DNA of 64,000 bases from CAVYGN01 sp963796325. Lineage in GTDB: Bacteria; Spirochaetota; Brevinematia; Brevinematales; JAOACQ01. Position numbers and translations under genes: made by a program. The notes below the pieces were generated by a model, which had not been told where the DNA came from, ran no database searches, and saw nothing but the letters and a program-made list of their open reading frames with translations. Every line of letters starts with the position of its first letter. Within the stretch, counting starts at the first letter, position 1. The stretch spans positions 1,488,001 through 1,552,000 of the forward strand of contig CAWCLF010000001.1 of the NCBI GenBank assembly GCA_963796325.1, written 5' to 3'. Positions 8,654 through 17,089 of the stretch are shown here, one piece after another.

Positions 8654-9136
8654 ATGAAAAGTCAATTTCATTCAGAAGAATTCAGGAGAACTATCGTTCA
8701 AAAGATGTGTATTCCCGGCGGGAAAACAGTAACAGAATTAAGTCAGGAAATAGGAGTGAGTGATCAGACCCTTTACAATTGGAGGAAAATGATCCAGAAT
8801 AATGTATCCAGAGGATACCAGGAGAGAAGTCCGAGAGGTTGGAAACTATCTGAAAAGTATCAGGCGGTGATAGATTCAGCCAATCAATCGGGAGAAGAGT
8901 TGGGACAGTGGCTAAGGAAAAACGGACTTCAGACAACGCATATCGAGCTCTGGAAACAGGAGTGTAAATCAGTGTTATCTAATAATGAAGCCAGGGATGA
9001 AATCAAGCAATTGAAAATAAAAATAGCCGAGTTAGAAAAGGAAATTAATCGTAAGGATAAAACTATAGCCGAGGTTACTTCTCTGCTGGTGCTTAAAAAA
9101 AAACTGAACAAGCTATTCGGCAAAGAGGAAGATTAA
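8654..9136 (+). CDS. IS3-family transposase OrfA (copy A)
   Basis: A 160-residue DNA-binding protein with an N-terminal helix-turn-helix (SDQTLYNWRKM) and a C-terminal leucine-rich coiled coil (EIKQLKIKIAELEKEI). An A9 run at 9095-9103 (codons AAA AAA AAA) near its end offers a -1 slippage site; the -1 frame is open from there into OrfB. The product is probably made both alone and as the N-terminal half of an OrfAB transposase. The ATG lies just inside the left end of the element. Confidence 0.9.
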   Translation: MKSQFHSEEFRRTIVQKMCIPGGKTVTELSQEIGVSDQTLYNWRKMIQNNVSRGYQERSPRGWKLSEKYQAVIDSANQSGEELGQWLRKNGLQTTHIELWKQECKSVLSNNEARDEIKQLKIKIAELEKEINRKDKTIAEVTSLLVLKKKLNKLFGKEED

Positions 9137-9141
9137 CTCCC

Positions 9142-10170
9142 ATGGATATAAGGATAAATATCTGTGATTTGATAAATGAGGCAGTTATGACAGGGGCAAG
9201 CAGGGATAAGGCTTGTGAAGAATCAGGTTATGACATCAGGACCATTCAGCGCTGGGATAAAAATCTTGAAGGAGATAGGAGAAAAATACGGGAATATAAA
9301 CCCAGGAATGCCCTGTCAGCAGAAGAAAGAGAGGAAATCATCTCCTGTTGCTGCTCTGAGAGGTTCATAGATATGACCCCGAATGAAATAGTACCATTAC
9401 TGGCCGAGGAAGGGGTCTATAAAGGATCAGAATCGACTTTTTATCGTGTCTTGAAGGAAAAAAATATGCTTCACCATAGATATGAAACGAAGCCGAAAAC
9501 GGCGAGAAAAACCCCAAGAGAGTTGGAAGCGACAGGGCCCAACCAGGTATGGAGCTGGGATATTACCTATATATCCAGTCATATCAAGGGTAAGTACTTC
9601 TATCTCTATCTGTTTGAGGATGTCTGGAGCCGTAAGATAGTCGGCTGGAAAATGCACGAGGAGGAAAGCTCCGATCATGCCGCCAGGATTATGGCCGAGA
9701 TCGGAGAAACAATTGATTTAAAGGGCTTGTATCTACATTCAGATAACGGTTCTCCTATGAAAGGAGCAACGATGTTATCGACCTTGCAGAGGCTACAGGT
9801 TATGCCATCGTTTTCAAGGCCGAGCGTAAGTAACGATAACCCTTACTCAGAATCATTGTTTAAGACTTTAAAGTATAATGTAAAATACCCTGGCCGTTTC
9901 GAGACAATAGAAGCGGCGGAAATATGGATGCAGAATTTCGTAGACTGGTATAACAATAAGCATCTTCATTCAGGGATTGGATATGTGACCCCTGCACAGA
10001 GACATGACGGTAAAGATAAGGCAATACTCCTGATGAGAGCGAAAACTTATGATGCGGCAAAAAGCAGGCATCCTGAAAGATGGTCAGGAGAATCTAAAAA
10101 ATGGGAAAGGATAGAATCGGTATTTTTAAACCCGAGTAAGACTAACAAGGAATCGTTGATTGCGGCGTAA
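9142..10170 (+). CDS. IS3-family transposase OrfB, DDE integrase (copy A)
   Basis: A 342-residue rve-type catalytic subunit. The N-terminal HTH region includes YDIRTIQRWDKN. The catalytic triad is visible as Asp in WSWDITYISS, Asp in LHSDNGSPM and Glu in ESLFKTLKYN, with the usual C-terminal HSGIGYVTPAQRH. It lies in the -1 frame relative to OrfA, five bases after the OrfA stop, consistent with frameshifted expression. It appears intact. Confidence 0.92.
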   Translation: MDIRINICDLINEAVMTGASRDKACEESGYDIRTIQRWDKNLEGDRRKIREYKPRNALSAEEREEIISCCCSERFIDMTPNEIVPLLAEEGVYKGSESTFYRVLKEKNMLHHRYETKPKTARKTPRELEATGPNQVWSWDITYISSHIKGKYFYLYLFEDVWSRKIVGWKMHEEESSDHAARIMAEIGETIDLKGLYLHSDNGSPMKGATMLSTLQRLQVMPSFSRPSVSNDNPYSESLFKTLKYNVKYPGRFETIEAAEIWMQNFVDWYNNKHLHSGIGYVTPAQRHDGKDKAILLMRAKTYDAAKSRHPERWSGESKKWERIESVFLNPSKTNKESLIAA

Positions 10171-10299
10171 AATAAAAGCGACAACTCCCTTGACAAAAAC
10201 CGCAAGCTGATATAAAATAAATGCTCAAAATAACAAACATGATTAAAATAATAAAATTCTTTTTCATAATCCCTTCTTAATTTATATAATCAAATGTTT

Positions 10300-10560
10300 T
10301 TATTTATGTATTATATTCAATGCGGGTGTCTCCTCTTCCATACCATTAAATGTAAATACTTGACTTTTTGTACCATTGCTATTGTCTGTAACATACCAGA
10401 AATACGTACCAGTTTCTTCGGCATCAAATCTATAACTATAACTGGTGCTTGAACAATTAAAAGATTGTGTGCTTTGATCAGGTAAGATTAAGTTAAAAGT
10501 ATAGCTTGTTGATCCAGTCGTCGTCGTCCAAGTAAATATTTGCGTGCCAGGGGCATAAGC
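10300..10560 (-). pseudogene. 3' remnant of a fibronectin-like repeat protein
   Basis: The C-terminal part of the minus-strand frame reads FTWTTTTGSTSYTFNLILP ... ETGTYFWYVTDN, which resembles an Fn3-like or Big-type envelope domain. Upstream of about 10560 the frame continues into GC-rich foldback DNA without protein character, so only the last 85 or so residues look real. The 5' end of the gene is missing. Confidence 0.4.
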
Positions 10561-10570
10561 GAATCCCGCA

Positions 10571-10769
10571 CCTATCTTGGTATAAACGGTTTCGTGGCGG
10601 TATGACGAACGGGTTTGGTGCGCCAGGGACATTTGCCGCCCCGCCAGGGGTTGGCGCGACTTTTGCATCCCGCAACAAAGTCGTGACAAAGGCAATGTCC
10701 CGTCAGGGCGCACCCGAGGAGCGCAGCCGCAGTCAGTGCGAGCACCGCAGCGTATAGCCGTTGTTAAAC
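10571..10769 (-). repeat. attC-like foldback ending in GTTTAAC
   Basis: Read on the minus strand, the element begins GCGTTTAACAACGG (RYYYAAC core) and folds over about 190 bases. Arms include GGCAATGTCCC with GGGACATTTGCC, and GGGCGCACC with GGTGCGCC, around an inner CGACTTT/AAAGTCG hairpin. It follows the stop of the cyclase gene at 10854 by about 85 bases. A matching GTTAAAC core sits upstream of that gene near 11670, as expected for an integron gene cassette. The outer arm is imperfect, so attC is an inference. Confidence 0.45.
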
Positions 10770-10853
10770 GCTGGCCCAGTCGAACATCGGCACAAAAAGT
10801 AAAGCCACGGATGGCGATGGAATACTCAAAAGTTTTTATTTAATTTCTAAATT

Positions 10854-11588
10854 TCAAACTTTTGCAAAGAAGTCAGAACCTATTTTCCCATCCGAATAAT
10901 TATAGACCAAATGAGGTCTACGATGTTTGTCAATGCAATTACCAATGTCTGAAACATTTTTATGATTGTTCTTTGTTTCAAATAGATTTTTCTTGGCCTC
11001 ATCTGAAAGAAGTACAACATTTTTATTGCCAAAATCAGCAATTCTACAGACTTTGATAACTTCACTTCCAAAGATATCCTTGGAAGCCCCCAAACCCCAA
11101 TACGAAAAAAACGTGCCGAATGAAATCCCTATTCTATACTGCATGTAGTCAAGATGCGAAAGATAATTAATAACTAGTCTGGTGCAGAAGTCTATTGCAA
11201 CATCAACGTTATTAGATTTAAAAGCAGCTATAAAACCATCACCGGTTCCTTTAAACAATATTTCATATTTAACTTTTTTTATTATTTCTTTACAAGCCAC
11301 ATCTAACATAGATTGAATATTAAATTGAACAGCATCTTCATTTTCAGAGAAATCTTTACAATCAAAACATAAAATACTTGAGTTTGTATATTTTTCGGGC
11401 TTTTCTAATAGATAAATAATGTTGTTTTTCTCAATACTTCTTGAATGGCCGTGCGGACACATACTTATGTTATTTGCCAAATATGATGTTAAATAGGCAG
11501 TTAAGTTATCAAAAACTATGCAGTTTTCAGGGAAAAAGTCATTACAGTCAGAGCAGTAAAAATATTGTGATATATGAAGTTCTCTCAT
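10854..11588 (-). CDS. Class III nucleotide cyclase-like protein
   Basis: The 244-residue protein starts after AAAGGGAG. An N-terminal Cys/His-rich segment (YCSDCNDFF ... CPHGHSR) may bind zinc. The rest resembles an adenylate/guanylate cyclase catalytic domain: the first metal Asp in LCFDCKDFS, the second in KGTGDGFIAAF, and the later signature FGSEVIKVCRIADFG. It is a small stand-alone cyclase, as in Pycsar anti-phage systems, but no confident effector gene is next to it. It lies between attC-like cores, so it may be a gene cassette. Substrate (ATP, GTP, CTP or UTP) cannot be told from the sequence. Confidence 0.6.
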   Translation of the reverse strand: MRELHISQYFYCSDCNDFFPENCIVFDNLTAYLTSYLANNISMCPHGHSRSIEKNNIIYLLEKPEKYTNSSILCFDCKDFSENEDAVQFNIQSMLDVACKEIIKKVKYEILFKGTGDGFIAAFKSNNVDVAIDFCTRLVINYLSHLDYMQYRIGISFGTFFSYWGLGASKDIFGSEVIKVCRIADFGNKNVVLLSDEAKKNLFETKNNHKNVSDIGNCIDKHRRPHLVYNYSDGKIGSDFFAKV

Positions 11589-11787
11589 AATTATCTCCCT
11601 TTCAAGTTAAATTCCGGCACGAATGCCGGAAATATTCTTATACATAAGGCTTCGACCCGGGGCTTGCGTTTAACTATATATATGCGAACTGGTTCGTGAA
11701 ATCATCCAATTATGGCATGATATACGAACTATTTTCTCAATTTCCCAATATAACATTCCAATACTATTTTAAACCATACCAGTGGTT

Positions 11788-12015
11788 TCATCCAGGATTC
11801 TTAGATAATATTTTCCTCATCGAATCCACTACCTTCAAATCTATGCTGTTTGCACTATGAACTATCCGGTCACATATTGACCCGCCCCCCAAAATTTGGT
11901 CCAACTTATATGTTAGTATATAATTGGCAATTTCTCGGATACCGGTCAAAGCTTCAGCTAAAACGAGAACACCCAAAGCACTTAAGAGAGCTCCTATTAA
12001 GGGGGAATTGTCCAA
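11788..12015 (-). CDS. Doubtful small ORF with one hydrophobic segment
   Basis: A 75-residue frame starting at TTG, directly after an in-frame stop, with no good ribosome site. Residues 4-24 are hydrophobic (SPLIGALLSALGVLVLAEA), so a single membrane segment is possible. It lies upstream of the cyclase gene on the same strand. It could be a small membrane effector or a fragment of something older. No family was recognised. Confidence 0.2.
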   Translation of the reverse strand: MDNSPLIGALLSALGVLVLAEALTGIREIANYILTYKLDQILGGGSICDRIVHSANSIDLKVVDSMRKILSKNPG

Positions 12016-12296
12016 TTAAATCCACTGAATACGGATATGTTTAAGAACAATTGGGCAAAACCGGAGTCAGTTAACAAAACAGGAGAATAAAATGAAAGAA
12101 GATAAATTTCTTGATTTTGGGGTTCCCACAGAATTCGGGAAATTTAGCACGTTAAGGTAAGGTTTATCCAGGACCTTCAGATTCCTCACAAAAGCAAAAT
12201 AAATATATTTAAATGCGATTTGCCGAGCTTTTTGTACCGCTCCTCCGGCCTATGCTTCACAAGGCGAGTGCCGAGGAACGGATAACGTATAATATT
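12016..12296. other. Non-coding stretch with GC-rich hairpin
   Basis: No gene is evident in these 280 bases. At 12240-12285 CCGCTCCTCCGGC pairs with GCCGAGGAACGG around a central loop. The part GCCGAGGAACG resembles ACCGAGGAACGC in the attC-like element at 13612, on the other side of the IS256-type insertion, so the two may be related sites. Confidence 0.4.
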
Positions 12297-13606
12297 TTTC
12301 GCACATTTGAAAAATGTATAAAAAAAAGTCCTCAATCTGACGATATTTGGATCGACCAAAACCACAAATATCGGGGAAGGAGGACTTAGTCAATGACCGG
12401 TAATATTATCGAAATCAATGAGGAAAAAGTCAAAGATCATTTAGGAAAATTTGTCAGGGAAACAGTTAAAGAAACATTGAATGCGATGCTAGATTCCGAA
12501 GCGGATCAGCTTTGCCGGGCTCAAAAGTATGAGCGTACAGCGCAGAGAATGGACAAAAGAGCCAGGTATTACGAAAGAAAGCTGGATACAAAGGCCGGCA
12601 GGGTCAATTTAAGAGTTCCTAAACTGAGGAAATTACCTTTTGAAACTGCGATCATCGAAAGGAATAAAAGGCGGGAAAGTTCGGTTGAAGAAGCTCTGGT
12701 TGAAATGTATATAGCAGGTGTTTCTGTGAGACGGGTTGAAGACATTACAGAAGTATTATGGGGAACGAGGGTATCTCCCGGAACTATCAGCAATCTAAAC
12801 CAGAAGATATTCGAGAGTATTAAAAAATGGCGGAATGAATTCCTCAAGGAACATTATTCTTATGTATATATGGATGGGATCTGGCTTAAACGCAGTTGGG
12901 GCGGAGAGGTTAAAAACGTATCGGTTTTGGTTGCTATAGCGGTCAATGAAGAAGGGTTCAGGGAAATAATAGGGGTTGCCGAAGGAGCGAAAGAAGATAA
13001 AAACAGCTGGAGAAACTTCCTGAAATACCTGAAAGAACTAGGTTTAAATAAGATCGATTTAATCGTTTCGGATAAGTCGTTAGGCCTAGTTGAAACCATC
13101 CCGGATTTTTACCCGGATGCTAAATGGCAGCGTTGTGTAGTACATTTTTATCGTAATGTTTTCAGCCTTGTTCCAAACGGTAAGGTTAAAGAAGTTGCAA
13201 CGATGCTGAAAGCTATCCATGCCCAGGAAGATATTGAGGAAGCCCGGAGAAAGAAAAGTATGGTTGTTTCAAAGCTGAAAGAAATGAAATTATCGAAAGC
13301 ATCTGAGCTTGTTGATTCGGGAACCGATGAAACCTTATCTAATTATTACTTTCCTGTCGAACACTGGAAAAGGATCAGGACCAATAATGGGCTTGAAAGA
13401 ATAATGAAGGAGATCAGGAGAAGGACCAGGGTAGTCGGCGCTTTCCCGGATGGGGAATCGGCCCTGATGTTGGTAGCGGCCAGGCTCCGTCATATCGCCG
13501 GGTCAGTCTAGAGTGAGAAAAAATATTTGAACATGGATTTACTTAATGGTATTGATATGATTGATTTGGTGTCATGATCCAGGGTCAGATTGAGGAATGT
13601 GCGAAA
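12297..13606 (+). mobile_element. IS256-family element 1
   Basis: Ends read TTTCGCACATT at the left and its complement AATGTGCGAAA at the right, each followed inward by CTCAATCTGAC-type sequence. The element is about 1310 bp with one transposase gene. No matching 8-9 bp target duplication is seen (ATAATATT against GATTCTTG), which suggests rearrangement after insertion. Confidence 0.75.
12393..13577 (+). pseudogene. IS256-family (Mutator-type) transposase with late nonsense codon
   Basis: The frame from 12393 gives 372 residues with first Asp in YVYMDGIWLK, second in LIVSDKSLGL and Glu in RTNNGLERIMK. It stops at a TAG at 13509-13511 inside the conserved C-terminal RLRHIAGSV. Reading through gives SEKKYLNMDLL to a TGA at 13575-13577, which is the normal family ending, so the TAG very likely replaced a Trp TGG codon. 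The catalytic triad is intact but the C-terminus is cut by about 21 residues. Confidence 0.8.
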
Positions 13607-13611
13607 GATTC

Positions 13612-13690
13612 TTGACACTACCGAGGAACGCAGGCGTAGCAAAGCGTTGCCGCGTACCGCAGCGCATGTACGCTGTTAGCGGAAGTCGCC
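13612..13690 (-). repeat. attC-like GC-rich element
   Basis: On the plus strand the segment reads ACCGAGGAACGCAGGCG ... TACCGCAGCGCATGTACGC and ends TGTTAGCGG. It aligns with part of the element near 10708-10768 (CCGAGGAGCGCAGCCG ... CACCGCAGCG ... TGTTAAACG). The minus-strand reading starts CGCTAACAGCG, near the RYYYAAC core of attC sites, and follows the FGE lipoprotein gene on that strand. One side is replaced by the IS256-type insertion. Confidence 0.45.
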
Positions 13691-13827
13691 CCAAAAATAT
13701 TAATATTTTAAAATATGCCTATAAAGATTACTCCGCAATATTAGAACAAGTTAAATATACATCGCTAAGTCCCCTGGGCCGACATCAGGAAAAGGCCCAA
13801 CGAATTTCCACATGTTTATAAGAAGGA

Positions 13828-13966
13828 CATAAAAATACACCTTCCGGTATTTCCGGTTGCCCGCTATGGGGACTGGTACCAACAGGAAGGTGCAACTCAT
13901 TATTCGCGACATTCTGCCGCTAGAAGCCGGCTGGTTCTGCAGTTGCTCAGGTGCAATCTACAGGGC
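13828..13966 (-). other. Conserved structured tail downstream of second FGE lipoprotein gene
   Basis: This is the minus-strand counterpart of 5637-5811. It keeps CTGCAGAACCAGCC, GAGTTGCACCTTCC, GGTACC and the closing CCGGAAGGTGTATTTTT. The outer CACCTTCC/GGAAGGTG pairing is retained while the inner CCC/GGG hairpin has changed on both sides. The perfect hairpin across the stop codon seen in the first copy is not kept here. Confidence 0.55.
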
Positions 13967-14947
13967 TCAGGGGCGCACAACCCGGAAACCGACGTCGCTG
14001 TACCCGTCGTACGGGATGTCGTAATCGCGATAGGCAACCGTCGCGCAGGACTGATCGTAGCCCCAACTGCCGCCGCGCACGACGCGGCCCGCGCCCGAAG
14101 CCGCTCCGTTATAGGTCGGATCAGTCAGCGCTCCTCCGGGATAAGACCCATACCAGTCCCAGCACCACTGCCAGACATTCCCGCTCATGTCGCACAGGCC
14201 CAGCTCGTTGGGAAGTAATAAGCCTACAGCTTCGGTTGAACTTGGTGTTGGGGTGCTATTACCGGTATAGGCATAACTGTTAATATTAAATTGAGCTCCT
14301 CCCGCTTCCGTACTGCCCGCGTAGCCCTTTGTGTAGCCGCCAGTATTGACACCACTAACAATATCGCCGCTCAGGACGTCGCTTGTCGCCCCCATAGCCG
14401 CCCACATATATTCCATCTCCGTAGGCAGGCGGTATCCGGAAGCTGAAAAATTGCATACTACCGTATCCCATGTCGTGTTATCTGACGTAGGTATCGCGCC
14501 CCAGGCGGATGGAGAAGTACTGCCGCTGATAGTGTACACCGGAGTCAGCCCTTCCTTGATGCTCAGATCGTTGCAGAATACTATCGCAGCATACCAGCTT
14601 ACTGTTTCAACCGGGTGATTGGCCTCTGAAGAAGTACTCGGGTCAGTAATCCCGGTTACATTCTGAAATTCTGTGCCGGTGATGTCGTATTTGCTCATAT
14701 GAAAGGCTGAAGATATAGTACAAACATTGACTGAACCGGATTCATACTGAAAGGAACCCGCGGGAACAAGTATCATTGCGGATACGTAATCCGGTGAAGA
14801 AGAACTGGAACTGGAGCTTGAACTGGAGCTTGAACTGGAGCTTGAGCCGCCTCCGCCGCCACCCGACGATCCAGGTGAATTGGAACAAGCCGCGATCACA
14901 AAAGCAAAAGTGATAAAGATACCGTAAAAACAAATGTTTCTTTTCAT
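13967..14947 (-). CDS. FGE/SUMF1-fold lipoprotein with hypervariable C-terminus, paralogue 2
   Basis: The ATG at 14947 follows GGGGGAT. A lipoprotein signal ends IAAC, followed by a Gly-rich then poly-Ser linker encoded partly by three perfect 12-bp repeats (14808-14843). The FGE domain runs from LVPAGSFQY to the end and lacks the InlB-like repeat of the first paralogue. The body is strongly similar at DNA level to 4437-5636, including KEGLTPVYTISG and ASGYRLPTEMEYMW. The final 39 residues diverge sharply at set positions (RGGSW-GYDQSCA-TVAYR-DYDIPYDGYSD-VGFRVVRP). It is a likely surface-displayed binding protein. Confidence 0.8.
   Translation of the reverse strand: MKRNICFYGIFITFAFVIAACSNSPGSSGGGGGGSSSSSSSSSSSSSSSSSPDYVSAMILVPAGSFQYESGSVNVCTISSAFHMSKYDITGTEFQNVTGITDPSTSSEANHPVETVSWYAAIVFCNDLSIKEGLTPVYTISGSTSPSAWGAIPTSDNTTWDTVVCNFSASGYRLPTEMEYMWAAMGATSDVLSGDIVSGVNTGGYTKGYAGSTEAGGAQFNINSYAYTGNSTPTPSSTEAVGLLLPNELGLCDMSGNVWQWCWDWYGSYPGGALTDPTYNGAASGAGRVVRGGSWGYDQSCATVAYRDYDIPYDGYSDVGFRVVRP
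14808..14843. repeat. 12-bp tandem repeat in the poly-Ser linker
   Basis: Three perfect copies of GAACTGGAGCTT encode Ser residues on the minus strand. Changes in copy number would alter linker length by four residues without shifting the frame. Confidence 0.85.
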
Positions 14948-15052
14948 ATTTATCCCCCATTATGTTTTTATAATCATTATTAACTGACTTTCACCGCCGG
15001 AAACATTTTATTGAGTTTGATAATAATATACATATAAATTGTTTTAAACATC

Positions 15053-15661
15053 TTATCCAACCAGATCTTTATATGTTATAGAATTAGAATTTAAGCAAGC
15101 TGTCACAAGCCTGTTAAAAAGCTGGCCTTCCCAAAATCTCCTGTTATAACGGTAGCAAAATTCATCGAGATATTTCTGCAAATGTTCGTTGCAAGCCCCG
15201 TGATATGTGCCTTTTATAAATGTCTTTGCATTAGAAATAACTATGTGAACCCATTTCATGGTATAATCGACCGTTGTATGATTATACCGATTGGCTGAAA
15301 GGCCGTTATAAGCCCTGAATCCGTCTGTTTTAATTATCGATTCTCCTTTAATATTATTTCTGATCTCATGCAGGATAGTATTTTCTTTCATGTTGTCTAC
15401 TATAGTCATTTTAGCAAATTCGGGTTTTCCTTCATCCGATGTGGATAATTGGACAAGAACTTTAGCTTTTCTTGTACCTCTGCCCCTTTTATTATCCTCA
15501 TCCTTACCACCGAAGAAAGCATCGTCAATCTCGATAATATTTCCAAGCTGGTATTGATCGTCTCTGTTTTTCATGGCTTCCCTGATCTTGTGAAGCATTA
15601 ACCAAGCTGTTGGATATGAAACTTTAATATGCTTCTGTAATCTCAAAGCTGATACTCCGCC
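15053..15661 (-). pseudogene. IS1595-family (ISXO2-like) transposase, N-terminus missing
   Basis: About 200 residues remain, from SALRLQKHIKVSYPTAWLML through the DDE region (IEIDDAFFGGKDEDNK, IKTDGFRAYNGL, VHIVISNAKTFIKGTYHG) to the normal C-terminus. The N-terminal zinc-ribbon part (about 80-90 residues) is absent; upstream DNA belongs to an IS1380 remnant. A second, shorter relative lies at 36489. It is inactive as it stands. Confidence 0.75.
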
Positions 15662-15699
15662 TTTATCCGCCGAGCAAACACTGCTTCTAAAGACAAATC

Positions 15700-16345
15700 C
15701 CGAAACTGGTCTATCCTTTCGAGTATTGCTTCAAACAGTTCCTTCGGAACAGTAACTTCAGCCATCTGAAAAACCATATAACACGCATGGCTTATTACCT
15801 TCGCCCCGATCTTGACAAGCTTATCACGGAGCGTTTTCAATGACAAATAGAACGAGGCAGAGCAACTTGCCGAAGGAAGTTCCCCAGATTATAGGAAAGA
15901 GCAAACAGCTGAAGCCTTACCTGATTGTCCACGAAATCATGACAGGACAGTCTTGTCCATTTGATCGCGTATTTTCCTTCCTTGATCCACTGCTCCGCTG
16001 TACCCCTCAAGTTGTAGAACCTAACGACCTTTTTCGGCAGCCATCGTAGGTTAGTTATGATGAATCCGACTCGAGGGAATAGCTCACCGCGATGCCACTC
16101 AACCTTCGCTATTACATGACGTCCCCGATCCCAACTTACAGCTTTGTAGAAAAAATCATGGTATAGGACAACGGGGGCAAAGGACGGTCATCCGACCGGG
16201 CGTTTCAGGAGATGTGCGATATTATTTTGAAGAATATCGTTGGCAGGAAGGCGAATGGCATAAAGGAAATCTTCCGATTCAAGGTATTCATAAATATCCG
16301 GATTCACGAAAGCGGCGTCGCCTCGGAAGAAGCGATCCAGATCCT
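15700..16345 (-). pseudogene. IS1380-family transposase remnant with frame breaks
   Basis: Pieces in several minus-strand frames line up as one IS1380-type transposase C-terminal half: FRGDAAFVNPDIYEYLE, YAIRLPANDILQNNIAHLL, VEWHRGELFPRVGFIITNL, AEQWIKEGKYAIKWTRLSC and LKTLRDKLVKIGAKV. At least two frame changes or stops interrupt it, and the N-terminal half is missing. It abuts the IS1595 fragment, so two decayed elements are fused. Confidence 0.7.
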
Positions 16346-16526
16346 GATTCATAACACACCGGCTCGGCAAGAGTGAAGTTCTAAGCTTCGCTAGTTTCAT
16401 ATAGCCGCACCGTTAGGCGAAACGCACGAAATTTTAGTTATACTATTCGCCATTCTGGCCGGGAAAGTGATTTGACTTTATTAATTATCAAATATAAACT
16501 AATATTATCTTAAGTAAGAGGATTTT

Positions 16527-16736
16527 ATGAATAAAACATTTGAAGAAGTGGTAGAAATAGTTCGGGATTTACCAGCTGATGAAAAAGAAGAAATAAAACT
16601 AATCATTGAAAAATCCTTAATTGAAGAAAGAAGAGAAGAAATCCATAAAAACTATCTGAAAACTAAACAGGAAGAAAAAGAAAAAAAACTCCATTTCACT
16701 AAAAACATAAACGAACTGAAAAAATCAATTGTATAA
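16527..16736 (+). CDS. Antitoxin of a RelE-type toxin-antitoxin pair
   Basis: A 69-residue acidic and basic helical protein (EIVRDLPADEKEEIKLIIEK), typical of small antitoxins that sequester RelE-type toxins. AAGTAAGAGG precedes the ATG. A promoter-like TTGACT with an AT-rich -10 region lies at about 16472-16500. It is immediately followed by the toxin gene with a three-base gap. A GTTAGGC integron-type core at 16412 lies upstream, so the pair may be a gene cassette. Confidence 0.75.
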   Translation: MNKTFEEVVEIVRDLPADEKEEIKLIIEKSLIEERREEIHKNYLKTKQEEKEKKLHFTKNINELKKSIV

Positions 16737-16739
16737 TCT

Positions 16740-17009
16740 ATGGAAATTTCATTCAGTTCTTCTTTTAAAAGAGCATTTGAAAAACAAATATCTGGAAGAA
16801 AGCAAATTGAAAAAGAGTTTTGGGATACATTAGAAATTTTCATACAAAATCCTTTCGATCACCGATTAAAAACTCATAAACTTCAAGGGAAACTGAAAGA
16901 ACTTTGGAGTTTTTCCGTTGAATATGACTTAAGAATTGTCTTTTATTTTTCTGAAGATGATAAAAAAGCCATATTCGTTGATATCGGGAAACATGACGAA
17001 GTTTATTGA
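16740..17009 (+). CDS. RelE/YafQ-type mRNA interferase toxin
   Basis: The 89-residue protein shows the RelE-fold pattern: SSSFKRAFEKQI at the start, then HKLQGKLKELWSFSVEYDLR, IVFYFSEDD and a C-terminal VDIGKHDEVY, where the His may serve in ribosome-dependent mRNA cleavage. It follows its antitoxin by three bases. Such toxins halt translation when the antitoxin is degraded. Downstream is a GC-rich segment ending GTTGAAC (17043-17049), a possible cassette boundary. Confidence 0.8.
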   Translation: MEISFSSSFKRAFEKQISGRKQIEKEFWDTLEIFIQNPFDHRLKTHKLQGKLKELWSFSVEYDLRIVFYFSEDDKKAIFVDIGKHDEVY

Positions 17010-17089
17010 AGATCTAAGGCTCGCCGCTTCGCAACCGCCGACGTTGAACGAAGTTTGTCCGTGCTAATCTCTATTTAAAGGATGTTTTT

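Larger units (their letters stand above)
8607..10202 (+). mobile_element. IS3-family insertion sequence, full copy A
   Basis: The element is 1596 bp, flanked by the 4-bp direct repeat CAAG (8603-8606 and 10203-10206). Its ends are imperfect inverted repeats sharing AGTTGTCGC about 17-25 bases in. It carries OrfA and OrfB. It is identical to copy B at 26414-28009 except for one synonymous base (G at 9504, A at 27311), so at least one of them moved recently. It interrupts a lipoprotein gene. Confidence 0.92.
8032..10267 (-). pseudogene. Repeat lipoprotein gene split in its lipobox by IS3
   Basis: Removing the IS at 8607-10202 and one copy of the CAAG target duplication restores a single frame: ATG at 10267, signal MKKNFIILIMFVILSIYF followed by ISAC, then SSSPGSNSSPPSS, a poly-Ser linker, and repeats of about 40 residues with the consensus YTAGxDxxxNACYWxGTNETKLT running to the stop at 8032. 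Both parts are in frame across the junction. The insertion splits the codon of the lipidated Cys. The repeats may form a beta-propeller-like surface domain. As it stands, the coding frame has no signal peptide, so the protein should not be exported. Confidence 0.85.

Noticed and set aside
10561..10713. N-terminal half of the minus-strand frame ending at 10300
   Set aside because: The first 50 residues are encoded by foldback DNA (attC-like) and look like translated structure rather than protein; only the Fn3-like C-terminal part was kept.
13597..13821. Plus-strand 74-residue frame
   Set aside because: It covers the end of an IS256 element and the attC-like GC-rich segment; there is no ribosome site and no protein-like composition.
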